DNA of 64,000 nucleotides from Bordetella parapertussis (GCA_945866125.1 CAMBFZ010000016.1:1-64000); one strand, 5' to 3'; positions 8,328-16,851 are shown, counted from the stretch's first letter. A program made the numbers and translations. Notes: a model not told the origin generated them from the letters alone.

Positions 8328-9697
8328 AAAGTCGCTCCGGCCGCTGCAAGGCCAGTGGCCTGAGTCGGCATGTTGAACAAGTAGCCCGCCTGCGTGGCGT
8401 TAGTACCGGAGAGCATACCGTCGAGGCTGGCGTTACTGGCGGTGCGATTACCACGCAGCATGCCGGCGTCGGTGACGGTGCCACTGCCGTATACGTTCAC
8501 GTTGTGCTGACCGGCGCTGAGGTCAAGCGAGGTGTTGAACTGGCGACGCGCAAAATCAATGCTGAGTACGGCATTGCTGACGCTGGCCACAGTCGCAGTG
8601 CGGGTGGCCATCTCAAAAATGTAGGCGTCGGAGGCGTGCAGTACGAAATTAAAGACGCCCGTTTCGGGTAGCTTGAACGCGGGGTCTTGAGCGCGCGCCA
8701 TCGCATAAGGCCGCTTGATCAGATCCGCAGTACCGTTGATGCGCGCGTTAAACGCTTCGAGTGTTTCGGTGGCAGATAACTTGGCAACAGACTGCCAACG
8801 CCCCCAATAAATGGTGGGCACGACTTGCGGCGTGGGGGTGGGGGTGGGGGTGGGGGTGGCGGTGGCAGTGCTGATGCTTTCGGCCGCGGCAATGTCGGCC
8901 ATCGGAAAAGCACCGGGCGTTGGCGATTTGCTGATGCTTTGCGCGCGCGTGCCTTCGTCTGGTAAGGGCGGCGCAACTTTGTCTGGGGTACGCTCTTGCT
9001 GGCTGCGCTCGAGCATTTGCGGCTTGATCTCACCTAACTTGACTTGCAACAGAAGATTGGATTGCGCAGCGAGCAAATCGAGAGAGTTTTCGCCATTGCA
9101 CGGGCCGGTGCCGGTGGGCACGCAGTTACCCTGGAAGGGTGCCGCGACGATGCCGCCCGAGCGCACCGTGACCAAGGTGGTCTTGTCGTCAGTGAAAGTC
9201 GAAAAGTCTGTGCCGCGAATGCCGATGGCGGCAACGGGTGTGTTGAGGCGAAATTTATCGCGCGCGTTTTGCGCGCCCACGCCGGAGACCGAGCGCATTA
9301 CGCCTTTGTGCAAGGTGAGCTTGATGAGCGTGTCAGCTGGATTAGCCGGATCATAACGATAGGCGTCAAAACTGAGCGCGGAATTGGGCCGCAAGCTGAT
9401 GAAGCCGCGGTCTGCTGTTTTGATATAAACGTAGCCATCGGCGTCGGTTTCCAGACGCGACTCCTCCAAAATCTGGTCGCCGGATTTAATGACGTGCCAT
9501 TGACCGCTCTGCTGCACGCGGACCTTGCCGATGACAACGGTCACCTCGGCCACCACTGCGGATGCCGGCTGCGCGTAGGCCGCGGAGAGGGAAATCAGGC
9601 ACAGCAAACCAAGCACAAGCGCTGCCCGCAGGCGACGCACGCTTGCGGCAATGACTTGCACCGGACTGTTTGCTGAATGACTGATGAAGCTATGCAT
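8315..9697 (-). CDS. FecR-domain periplasmic protein
   Basis: Starting from ATG at 9697, the 460-residue product has a signal peptide (ALVLGLLCLISLSAAYAQ) and then a FecR domain: VTVVIGKVRVQQSGQWHVIKSGD, with the classic ending LNTPVAAIGIRGTDFSTF near residue 165. A Pro/Thr linker (TPTPTPTPT) near residue 290 joins a C-terminal beta-rich region with no recognised domain. No FecI-type sigma factor is adjacent; the partner is instead the CHASE2 cyclase just downstream, which it overlaps by 13 nt. A TTG at 9730 would add 11 residues before the signal peptide and is less likely. A periplasmic sensing or scaffolding role for the cyclase is inferred from the operon. Confidence 0.8.
   Translation of the reverse strand: MHSFISHSANSPVQVIAASVRRLRAALVLGLLCLISLSAAYAQPASAVVAEVTVVIGKVRVQQSGQWHVIKSGDQILEESRLETDADGYVYIKTADRGFISLRPNSALSFDAYRYDPANPADTLIKLTLHKGVMRSVSGVGAQNARDKFRLNTPVAAIGIRGTDFSTFTDDKTTLVTVRSGGIVAAPFQGNCVPTGTGPCNGENSLDLLAAQSNLLLQVKLGEIKPQMLERSQQERTPDKVAPPLPDEGTRAQSISKSPTPGAFPMADIAAAESISTATATPTPTPTPTPQVVPTIYWGRWQSVAKLSATETLEAFNARINGTADLIKRPYAMARAQDPAFKLPETGVFNFVLHASDAYIFEMATRTATVASVSNAVLSIDFARRQFNTSLDLSAGQHNVNVYGSGTVTDAGMLRGNRTASNASLDGMLSGTNATQAGYLFNMPTQATGLAAAGATFWAR
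8834..8857 (+). repeat. Hexanucleotide repeat with four G5 runs (G-quadruplex candidate)
   Basis: Four perfect GGGGGT units occur in tandem on the plus strand, which is the template strand of the FecR gene. The unit encodes Thr-Pro on the minus strand. Four five-base G runs separated by single T are an almost ideal parallel G-quadruplex sequence. Unit gain or loss would stay in frame, so it would change linker length rather than switch the gene off. Confidence 0.8.
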
Positions 9698-9730
9698 AAT
9701 TAACCGATCTGGCACCGCTTCGGAAAACAA

Positions 9731-10125
9731 AGTGGCGCGGGCAATCCAAATAATGAATGAGATAATCTTTATATTTTTGCAATTAAAATCCGACTTTTAA
9801 ATCCGACCATGGCCTGACATTAAAACAAGAATTCTCCCAAGCTCTATGAGATTACATTGAGCGAGGAAATTACACTCAATTCTAAAATATTTTGTGATAG
9901 CCGTCACAAAGTTATTGCTGTGTGAGACTATTATCCGATCGCAAGTGCACCACGGCTAAATTTACACGGCATAGTTATTTATTTTGCATTATTTTGGCTG
10001 GTCGATTACGCGACTGACGTCAGACTACCGGCGTGATGAGTTTTTAAGGGATTTGCACCAATTGCCTGTCCCATTATTGCTTTTATTGCCTTTAATTTGC
10101 TGATTAACTGCTTTCATTATTGCCA
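9731..10125. other. Divergent AT-rich control region between the FecR/cyclase operon and the Crp-type gene
   Basis: This gene-free interval of about 390 bp is clearly richer in A/T than its neighbours. It contains the perfect Crp-type palindrome at 9893-9908 and a -10-like TATTAT at 9929-9934 on the plus strand. No open frame with coding character was seen. The promoter for the minus-strand operon must lie here too, but no convincing -10/-35 pair was found for it. Confidence 0.7.
9893..9934 (+). promoter_or_regulatory. Crp-type site and putative class II promoter of the Crp-type regulator gene
   Basis: TGTGATAGCCGTCACA (9893-9908) is a perfect TGTGA-N6-TCACA palindrome. A -10-like TATTAT starts at 9929, which puts the site centre at about -41 relative to the expected start near 9941-9942. 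This suggests cAMP-dependent autoregulation of the downstream regulator, and possibly control of the divergent cyclase operon from the same site. Confidence 0.7.
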
Positions 10126-10833
10126 ATGATATCAATCGAACTTTTACGCAAACAAAAAATTTTGCAGAGTTTGGATGACTCCATCCTGATCGATCTGGCG
10201 CACCATATCCGTTTTGAGCAATTTCAGAAGCGCGATTATATTTTCCACAAAGGCTCCATTGGCGATTCACTCGTGCTGGTGTTGAGCGGGCAGCTGCAGA
10301 TTGTGACGCTCTCGGAAGACAATCGCGAAGTGGGCCTGAGTTTTGTCGAAGCCGGTGACTACTGCGGTGAATTGTCGATCATTGATGGCTTGCCCCGTTC
10401 AGCCTCCGCGATTGCCGCGACTGACTGTATGGTGGGATTCTTGCCGCGCGCCAAAACACGCTGGCTGTTTTTCAACGATCCACAGGTGATGGAAAATTTG
10501 CTGATCAAGATGTCGGCGATGGTGCGACAAGCCTCGCAGCAGCGCTCGCTGCTGGGCATGAATCGCTCGTACTCGCGCATCTATGCGGTGTTGATGAATA
10601 CGGCCAAACAAAAGGAAGGCAATCTCACGACGATTGATAATTTGCCCACCCAGCAAACGATTGCAACGATGGCCAACGTGAGCCGCGAGACGGTCTCGCG
10701 TGCGATTCATGCACTGATCAATCAGGGTGTGGTGTTTAAGGATGTCAAACGACTCGTGGTGCGCGATACGCATTTACTAGAGCAGCTCTCGCGCGGCGAA
10801 GTCGACATTCAGGAAATCAAAAAGACAGCATAG
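10126..10833 (+). CDS. Crp/Fnr family transcriptional regulator, Crp-like
   Basis: The product of about 235 residues has an N-terminal cyclic-nucleotide fold (about 10-120) whose phosphate-binding cassette shows GEL followed by PRSASA (about residues 81-96), the Gly-Glu-Leu and Arg-Ser pattern of cAMP binders. A dimer helix and a winged helix-turn-helix follow. The recognition helix SRETVSRAIHAL (about 186-197) carries the RETV-x-R pattern that reads TGTGA half-sites in E. coli Crp. No Fnr-type cysteine cluster is present. ATG at 10126 is preferred over TTG at 10120; neither has a clear SD. The 3' end overlaps the convergent glycosyltransferase gene by 25 bp. With the adjacent cyclase and two consensus sites, cAMP is the likely effector. 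Confidence 0.85.
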   Translation: MISIELLRKQKILQSLDDSILIDLAHHIRFEQFQKRDYIFHKGSIGDSLVLVLSGQLQIVTLSEDNREVGLSFVEAGDYCGELSIIDGLPRSASAIAATDCMVGFLPRAKTRWLFFNDPQVMENLLIKMSAMVRQASQQRSLLGMNRSYSRIYAVLMNTAKQKEGNLTTIDNLPTQQTIATMANVSRETVSRAIHALINQGVVFKDVKRLVVRDTHLLEQLSRGEVDIQEIKKTA

Positions 10834-13193
10834 TCTTTCGCAATGGTCTGCCAGTCTAAGGTTTGACGCACACGCAGATTGGCGGCTACGGTCATCTCGT
10901 GGCGTGACAACATCGGCATTGCCAGCACCTCGCGTAAGGCCTCGGCCAGATGGTCCGGCGCGGCCACTACATAGTGCACTCCCTCTTCCAGTACACCGCC
11001 ACGCGCACCAAAAAAGGTGCTGACAATGGGCAGGCCAAGTGCGGCATATTCGGCCAGTTTCAGATTGGTACCGGCACCCGACAAGATGGGGTTGAGACCG
11101 ATATCTGCCAACGATAACCAACGCGTTTTTTCATCTTCCGCGAGCAGGCCGAGCAAACGCACATTAGCCGGCAAGGTATCGACTGCACATCGGTGGCAGA
11201 CCGAACCGATCAACACAAAATCGATGTCAGGACATTGTGTTGCCTCGCGTAGTACCCAAGCGGCGGCGTCGACGTTGGGTTGGTGTGCGCTGCCAATAAA
11301 TAGCGCGATGGGCCGCCGGACCTGATAGCGCAACTGATTGTCGGCGCGCATGGCGGCGCTCTGAAACCTCATCCGCCCGGCGTCTACGCCATTGGGCACG
11401 ACGGCAATGCGCTGCGGATCGGCACCGTAGAGCGTCACCAAGCGCGTCGCTTCTTCTTCGCTGCATACGGTTGCGCCATGCGCGGCGGTGATACAGCGGC
11501 CTTCGATTTCACGAATTTTTTCCAGTGGCCATGGCGCACCCTGATAGATCGATTGTTTGAGATCAAACTCGTTGTTATGGCCTTCGTAAAACAGCTTGCC
11601 TTTGTACCCGCTTGCCTCAAGCGCTGGGTGACCGTAGGGATGCGAACAAATGACCGCGTCAGCACCTTTGACCGCGTGCGCAATGGCACGCACCCATTCG
11701 GGCAAGAGCCGCGGATAAAGTGCAGCAGCCAGATCACCGCAGGAAGCATGGAGGATTTTTTCAAGGTCACGTTCGGCCTGGATAAATTGCGTTGTGCGCG
11801 GGACGACCTCTTCGCTTAATCCCGTTGCCAACGCACGCACATGATGCGGGCTGCGCACACCACCAAGATTTATGAACTTGATGTCAGCATCATTTGCCAG
11901 ATACCGATACAAACCCATCAGCCGCATTTGCCCACCGCTAACCGTAGGGGTAATAGGAAAGGTATTGACGACGACGTAGCGCGGTCTGGCTTTGCCGAGG
12001 ATGGCGGGTGCCGCGGGTGCAGCGAGCGCCGCCGGTGCGCGCATTAAAAAATGCACCAGATCTTGCCAGTTAATGCCGGCGACCCGTTCACGCGCTGCTT
12101 CACCCATCGCTAGCGTGGTCTGAGAATCTGCAACGAGTTGTTGCATGGCGTGCGCAAGTGCTGCGGCATCCGGCGCAACAATGAGGCCGTTGCAACCTTG
12201 TTCGACTAATTCAGTGACGCCGCCGGCGTCGGTTGTGGTGAGTACGGCTTTAGCGTGTGCCATCGCTTCAACCGTGATGAGGCCGTAGTCTTCTTGTAGC
12301 GGCACAAACGGCACAAACAAGGCGCGCGCGTATTCGCCGGCCAGCTCAGCATCGGTCAATCGACCCAAAAAATGAATACCGGGATGACCAGCCGCACGCT
12401 GCTGCAAGGATGGCAGGGCCGGGCCGCTGCCGGCAATGCGCAGAGGCACAGTCAGCCCGGCTTGCAGATAAGCGTCAATGATCAGATCGATCCGTTTGGC
12501 AGCATCAAGCCGGCTCGCACTGAAGACGGATTCTGCGGGCTGCGCCTGGGCCAACGCCAAACTGCTCGGATGATGCATCACATCGACCGCGACCCCTGCC
12601 GGAAAATAATCTGGCCGCGCGGCGACGGTGTGCGAGATGGCGGCGTAGCGCGCTATGCGACCGGGTGCCATGGCAATGCGGTCAAGCAGATGGACGCAGG
12701 CACGCGCGAGCGGCCCGGGAAAAGACCAGACCGGATCGGCCGCATGGGGGGCGTGCGCCGTGCGCAGAGCGTGCGCTGTATAGACCATGCCAAGCCCTTC
12801 TATGGGGCCGCCTTGCAGGGCGCGCACGAGGGTCACAGGCAGGCCACTGCGAGCGAGATCACGCTCATCGATGGCGCACGACAATTGCGACGGATAGGTG
12901 TCATACAAACCGCGTAACTTGTGCTGCACATAGACGACGTGATTGGGATGATGCACTGCCCACGCGGGATATTTGGTCGAGATGACGAGATCAAAATGAC
13001 GGAGGTCTAAGGATGCAAAGCGGTGATAGCTGTCAAAGATTTCGGCCAGCGTGCGCTCGGGACTGGGCAATTTGATCAGGTCGCATTCGATGTCAGGCTG
13101 CCGGTTAAAAGCTTGCAGCAATCCTGCCCACAGGTTTTCTGCGCCGCCCAGTACAAAGGGAACGGGACTGGGCGCGAGAATGGCGATTTTCAT
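10809..13193 (-). CDS. Double-domain GT4 glycosyltransferase (fusion of two GT-B units)
   Basis: This 794-residue protein contains two complete GT-B modules. The first (about 1-390) begins MKIAILAPSPVPFVLGGAE and carries SRLDAAKRIDLIIDA and the donor-site segment EDYGLITVEAMAHAKAVL. The second (about 400-794) has its own acceptor half (GQMRLMGLYRYL) and donor half (VVPNGVDAGRM, SGAGTNLKLAEYAALGLPIV). Typical GT4 enzymes are 350-400 residues, so this is a fusion that may add two successive sugars. It is the last gene of the wzm-wzt operon. Its ATG overlaps the upstream stop in an ATGA arrangement. The sugar donors cannot be read from the sequence. Confidence 0.85.
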   Translation of the reverse strand: MKIAILAPSPVPFVLGGAENLWAGLLQAFNRQPDIECDLIKLPSPERTLAEIFDSYHRFASLDLRHFDLVISTKYPAWAVHHPNHVVYVQHKLRGLYDTYPSQLSCAIDERDLARSGLPVTLVRALQGGPIEGLGMVYTAHALRTAHAPHAADPVWSFPGPLARACVHLLDRIAMAPGRIARYAAISHTVAARPDYFPAGVAVDVMHHPSSLALAQAQPAESVFSASRLDAAKRIDLIIDAYLQAGLTVPLRIAGSGPALPSLQQRAAGHPGIHFLGRLTDAELAGEYARALFVPFVPLQEDYGLITVEAMAHAKAVLTTTDAGGVTELVEQGCNGLIVAPDAAALAHAMQQLVADSQTTLAMGEAARERVAGINWQDLVHFLMRAPAALAAPAAPAILGKARPRYVVVNTFPITPTVSGGQMRLMGLYRYLANDADIKFINLGGVRSPHHVRALATGLSEEVVPRTTQFIQAERDLEKILHASCGDLAAALYPRLLPEWVRAIAHAVKGADAVICSHPYGHPALEASGYKGKLFYEGHNNEFDLKQSIYQGAPWPLEKIREIEGRCITAAHGATVCSEEEATRLVTLYGADPQRIAVVPNGVDAGRMRFQSAAMRADNQLRYQVRRPIALFIGSAHQPNVDAAAWVLREATQCPDIDFVLIGSVCHRCAVDTLPANVRLLGLLAEDEKTRWLSLADIGLNPILSGAGTNLKLAEYAALGLPIVSTFFGARGGVLEEGVHYVVAAPDHLAEALREVLAMPMLSRHEMTVAANLRVRQTLDWQTIAKDYAVFLIS

Positions 13194-14224
13194 GTTGCGG
13201 CGTCGGTCAGACGGGCGACGACATGCTGCCAGTTCAAGCCCGCCTGATCGTAACTGGCACGCGCAGCGTGGCCGGCGGCCACGGCCTGATCCTGATGCGC
13301 ATGCAGCCAGTCAAGCCGCTGAGCAAGGGCCCGTGGCTCGGGTAATTCAACCCAGCCGTTTTCACCATCGCGTATAAATTCGAGCGGTCCGCCAGAATCG
13401 GTGCAGGTGATGACCGGCTTGGAGGAGAGCATCGCTTCGAGCGTGATGTAGCCGTAGTCTTCATCAAACGCTGGAAAACACACGGCGAGGCTGTGTGCAT
13501 AGAACGCGCGCTTTTCGGCTTCGGTGATGTGCCCGAGAAAGCGCACGCGATGACCAAGACCGAGACGTTCAACCTGCGCGCGCAGCACCTCACGCTGGCC
13601 ACCGTCCCCGGAAAACACGATCGCCAGCGGCGAGCGCATCAGACTGGCTGCTTCAATGAGCAACGACTGTCGCTTGAGCACTTCAAGACGGCTAGGCATG
13701 AAGACATAGGGCTGCGCTGGCTCGCAATAAAAATGTTCAGCGCCAGCCGGCGGGTGGTACAAAGGGGTGGCCTTGAGATCGTTGTACTGCGCGAGCCGGT
13801 TAGCGACACGCGCTGAGTTGGCAAACAGGGTGCTGCTGCGCGCCAGGGTCTGGTTGTCAAATGCAGTGACAGCTGCGCGCAGGCTGCGCAAGGTCGGTGT
13901 GGCGGTCTTGTCGTCGTAGAGTTCGTAGACAGCGCGATGCTGATGCATGACCCAGACCACATGATCAGGATGCTGTAATCCCCAGCAGGGAAATTGCAGG
14001 CTAATTAGCTTGTCGATTTCGATACCGTTTGGGCAGCGAAGATCCAGTGCCGCTGCATGCGCCATCGCCCGCTCGACATCGGCGGCGGGCTCGAATTTAA
14101 ACGGCAGTCGGAGCAGCTCGGCCTGATGCCCGGCTTGTTTCAAGGCACCGAGCAGGCCCTGCATGTGGTGGTCTGCACCGCCATGGAGAAATGGCGTCAT
14201 GGTGGCCGCAACCAGTATCTTCAT
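13190..14224 (-). CDS. GT4 family glycosyltransferase
   Basis: This 344-residue GT-B enzyme starts MKILVAATMTPFLHGGADHH, with the glycine-rich N-terminal loop of GT4 proteins. SRLEVLKRQSLLIEA and the donor-binding stretch EDYGYITLEAMLSSKPVITC (about residues 245-265) are clear. The ATG at 14224 overlaps the preceding stop codon as ATGA. The frame stays open upstream to 14287, but that longer start would lie inside the neighbouring gene and is rejected. Its N-terminal half resembles the first module of the downstream double glycosyltransferase (shared VVWVMHQHR / VVYVQHKLR and QHP/HHP motifs), suggesting gene duplication. It is a cytoplasmic enzyme of the surface-glycan operon. Confidence 0.85.
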   Translation of the reverse strand: MKILVAATMTPFLHGGADHHMQGLLGALKQAGHQAELLRLPFKFEPAADVERAMAHAAALDLRCPNGIEIDKLISLQFPCWGLQHPDHVVWVMHQHRAVYELYDDKTATPTLRSLRAAVTAFDNQTLARSSTLFANSARVANRLAQYNDLKATPLYHPPAGAEHFYCEPAQPYVFMPSRLEVLKRQSLLIEAASLMRSPLAIVFSGDGGQREVLRAQVERLGLGHRVRFLGHITEAEKRAFYAHSLAVCFPAFDEDYGYITLEAMLSSKPVITCTDSGGPLEFIRDGENGWVELPEPRALAQRLDWLHAHQDQAVAAGHAARASYDQAGLNWQHVVARLTDAAT

Positions 14225-15660
14225 GCTGGCTCCGGCGCGGACAACATGGGCTTGAATGCCAGCAACGCAAAATCTTGCGGGCCACAAAGATGGCCGTTCA
14301 CGCGCTGGGTCAAGGGGTCGCCGCCGGGCACTTGGGCGTCCGACGGATAGGGGTTGCTGCGAATGATCTGCCGATCGGTAAAGTTGTGATACTGCGCGAG
14401 GAACTGGATCGCGCTTGGCGTGACCGGATTACGGTGGGTAAAGTCGTGATAAAACGTGTGGCTGCCAACGAGTATGTTTTCCGGATTGGGGGTCTCGAAC
14501 AAAATAAACCCCCCCCGCTTGAGCACCCGATAGCATTCTGCAAAAAGCAGATAGAGCGTCTCGAAGGGCAGATGTTCGATGATATGAAATCCGGTGACAG
14601 CGGCAAGGCTTTGATCGGGCACGCTGCGCAAATAGGCAATCACGTCGCCTTGCTCGACATCGTGACCGGCGTCTAGGCAGACTTGTACCATCGCGCTATT
14701 GAGATCAATGCCACGTGCCGTGATGCCTTGCCGGCGCAAGTAAGTCAGCAACTCGCCACGGCCGCAGCCAATGTCGAGTAAGGGTGCGGTGCCGGGTGAT
14801 TTTAAGGAATCAAATAAATCGGTATAGACCGCGAGTTTGGCAATGAATTCGTCTTCGGTGCCACGGTTGGCATCTTCGAATGCGACGTAGTAGGCATCAA
14901 GATTAATGTGATGAGCGGTCGCCGGCTTCGAATCGGCTGCGACATTGGACGCATTGCCTGCGGACGATCCAGCCCTGCGCGCATGAAGGCTGTCTTCGCG
15001 GACAAGCATCAGATCTTGCTGCAAAGTCTTGACTTGGTGTCGCAACTGCTCAACCTCTCGCTCCAGTACAACAGTGCGTCCCCCCGTGATTTCAAGCGGG
15101 ACACGCCAGCTACTGAGGTAGCGCAAGATAACCGTATGCGCTTTAAGGCTACGCTTTTTTTCTTCAAATAATCTATCGCTACGCGATAGATACCGCTTCT
15201 CCAGCAAACGAATCCATCTGACAGGAAACTCTGCAGTGGGGAATTTTTTTACCAGCCAATCCAACACCCATAGCGCAGGCGGTATCCCAGATAGCTTGAC
15301 GGCTTGTTGCATTCCTTCGCCCGAACTACGCAGAACGCGTAAAACGGTGAGCCGGCTACCACCTTGGGCCAGCTCAAGTGTGTAATTTCGAAAGCCCTCT
15401 TCGTCGACAGGACGCCGCAAAATTAACTGATAGGCAAGCCGAATAAAAGCCGCATTGTCCATGCCGAAAAAATCATTCGCGTCCAGTGTATCGCCCCGGT
15501 GCAACACCTCAAGCTCAAGCGGCTCAACAGGCGGCAGCGTCAACACACTGCCTTCACCTCTAAAAAAATTCATGTCGCCCACCGGCAGCGGCTCATGCAA
15601 CGCCGCCTGCTGCCGAATGCGCGCAATCAGCGCGTCGATGGAATGCTCCTGATGATTCAT
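14221..15660 (-). CDS. Methyltransferase with N-terminal DUF4214 module (O-antigen-type)
   Basis: The 479-residue protein has an N-terminal DUF4214-like unit (FIRLAYQLILRRPVDEEGF, about 89-107), a linker with a predicted coiled coil (EREVEQLRHQVKTLQQDL), and a C-terminal class I methyltransferase (about 255-440). The SAM loop is LLDIGCGRGELLTYL. The later FETPNPEN segment and the HDFTHRNPVTP motif match methyltransferases of polysaccharide clusters, some of which cap or decorate the glycan. The DUF4214 unit resembles those of the S-layer protein at 1245-4859, so it may dock on that protein or on a shared partner; this is inference. Spacing to the upstream gene is zero (TGA followed by ATG). 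Confidence 0.8.
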   Translation of the reverse strand: MNHQEHSIDALIARIRQQAALHEPLPVGDMNFFRGEGSVLTLPPVEPLELEVLHRGDTLDANDFFGMDNAAFIRLAYQLILRRPVDEEGFRNYTLELAQGGSRLTVLRVLRSSGEGMQQAVKLSGIPPALWVLDWLVKKFPTAEFPVRWIRLLEKRYLSRSDRLFEEKKRSLKAHTVILRYLSSWRVPLEITGGRTVVLEREVEQLRHQVKTLQQDLMLVREDSLHARRAGSSAGNASNVAADSKPATAHHINLDAYYVAFEDANRGTEDEFIAKLAVYTDLFDSLKSPGTAPLLDIGCGRGELLTYLRRQGITARGIDLNSAMVQVCLDAGHDVEQGDVIAYLRSVPDQSLAAVTGFHIIEHLPFETLYLLFAECYRVLKRGGFILFETPNPENILVGSHTFYHDFTHRNPVTPSAIQFLAQYHNFTDRQIIRSNPYPSDAQVPGGDPLTQRVNGHLCGPQDFALLAFKPMLSAPEPA

Positions 15661-16839
15661 TCAGACTACCCTTTCGTGTTGATCGCGTACATTTTTGCGC
15701 AGCGCGCTTAACAACGCACGCGTTGACTCGCGCCAGCTGGTGAAGCGCCCCGCTTCCGGCCACGCGGGGTTAATATCGCTGCGCCGCTCCAGATAGTGAC
15801 GCAGTGTGTCGTCAAGATGATGCGGCTGCGACAGCGAAAAATAGCATGCAAGCGATCCCGCGACTTCCCGGTGTATCGGCGTATCGGACAACAGTACCGG
15901 TAAGCCGCGCCAGCCGGCTTCGGCAATCGGTAACCCGAACCCTTCTGCCAGCGAAGGATAGACCAGACAGCTGGCATGACGGTAGCACCAGTCCAACTCG
16001 GCGTCGCTCAGGTCGTGCCAGATAAATAAGCGCCGGCCCAGCTCGGCATGCTGCTCTAGTCGCGCAATAAGCGCCTCGACGCGCCAGCCTTTGCTGCCAA
16101 CGATACACAAAATCGGCGCGGCGCCATCAGCCCAGCGTTTTTCGCAAGCGTCGAGCAAGAGGCCAAGCCCCTTGCGCGGCTCAATGGTACCAACCGCGAG
16201 CAATACCGGCGCCGACGCGGCCTCTGCCTGAGCAAACATCTCCTGCACCCTGTCGCGACAGGAGCCCTCTGCCATCAGCATGTCGGCGCCCGGGTGATTG
16301 GTGTCCAACGTAATAGCGTCAAGCCGCTCGGGTGCGCGCTGGCGTATGTGGGCACTAAGTTGCTGGCGCACGGTGTCAGAGACGCAAATAACGTGGTCAG
16401 CATGAGCGATCACTTGATCGAGATATTGACTGAAGCGCTGACTCAGGCCTTCGGGGAATAACGCCGGGTAGTGCAACGGTATCAGGTCGTGCCAGACGAA
16501 GGCCAGGGTGGCACCTGCCTGTTTTGCAGCCAACAGCGCTGGCCAGGCATCGAGGTACCAGGCTGCATCAATGAGAAGAACAATGTCGCCCTCGTCGATC
16601 GTCAGCGGCGCACGCTGCAAGGGTATCGCCGCGCTCTGTGTGCCCTCTTTGGGATGCGCCGGCAGCGCGCAAAGACGCTGCAAGTGGCCATCATCGATGA
16701 TTACGGGCATGACCTCGCGGTAGCCTAGCGCCCCCGCGATGGCGGTCGCCTCATGCAAGGTACGCCGCACGAAGCGCTGTATACCGGTGTGCAAGCCACT
16801 CGTCGCCGTGCGGCTGCACTCAATCAGGAGACGCGTCAT
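15661..16839 (-). CDS. GT4 family glycosyltransferase
   Basis: In this 392-residue protein the N-terminus MTRLLIECSRTATSGLHTGIQRFVR is typical of GT4 enzymes that start with a 'T/H-T-G-I-Q/G-R' loop. The donor half shows VGTIEPRKGLGLLLDA, VGSKGWRVEALI and the signature YPSLAEGFGLPIAEAGWRGLPVL (about residues 290-310), with the EGFGLP motif common in mannosyl- and related transferases. It is a cytoplasmic enzyme of the wzm-wzt operon, separated by 12 bp from the upstream glycosyltransferase gene and directly abutting the methyltransferase gene. Sugar specificity is not readable. Confidence 0.85.
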   Translation of the reverse strand: MTRLLIECSRTATSGLHTGIQRFVRRTLHEATAIAGALGYREVMPVIIDDGHLQRLCALPAHPKEGTQSAAIPLQRAPLTIDEGDIVLLIDAAWYLDAWPALLAAKQAGATLAFVWHDLIPLHYPALFPEGLSQRFSQYLDQVIAHADHVICVSDTVRQQLSAHIRQRAPERLDAITLDTNHPGADMLMAEGSCRDRVQEMFAQAEAASAPVLLAVGTIEPRKGLGLLLDACEKRWADGAAPILCIVGSKGWRVEALIARLEQHAELGRRLFIWHDLSDAELDWCYRHASCLVYPSLAEGFGLPIAEAGWRGLPVLLSDTPIHREVAGSLACYFSLSQPHHLDDTLRHYLERRSDINPAWPEAGRFTSWRESTRALLSALRKNVRDQHERVV

Positions 16840-16851
16840 GCCATTGCACCC

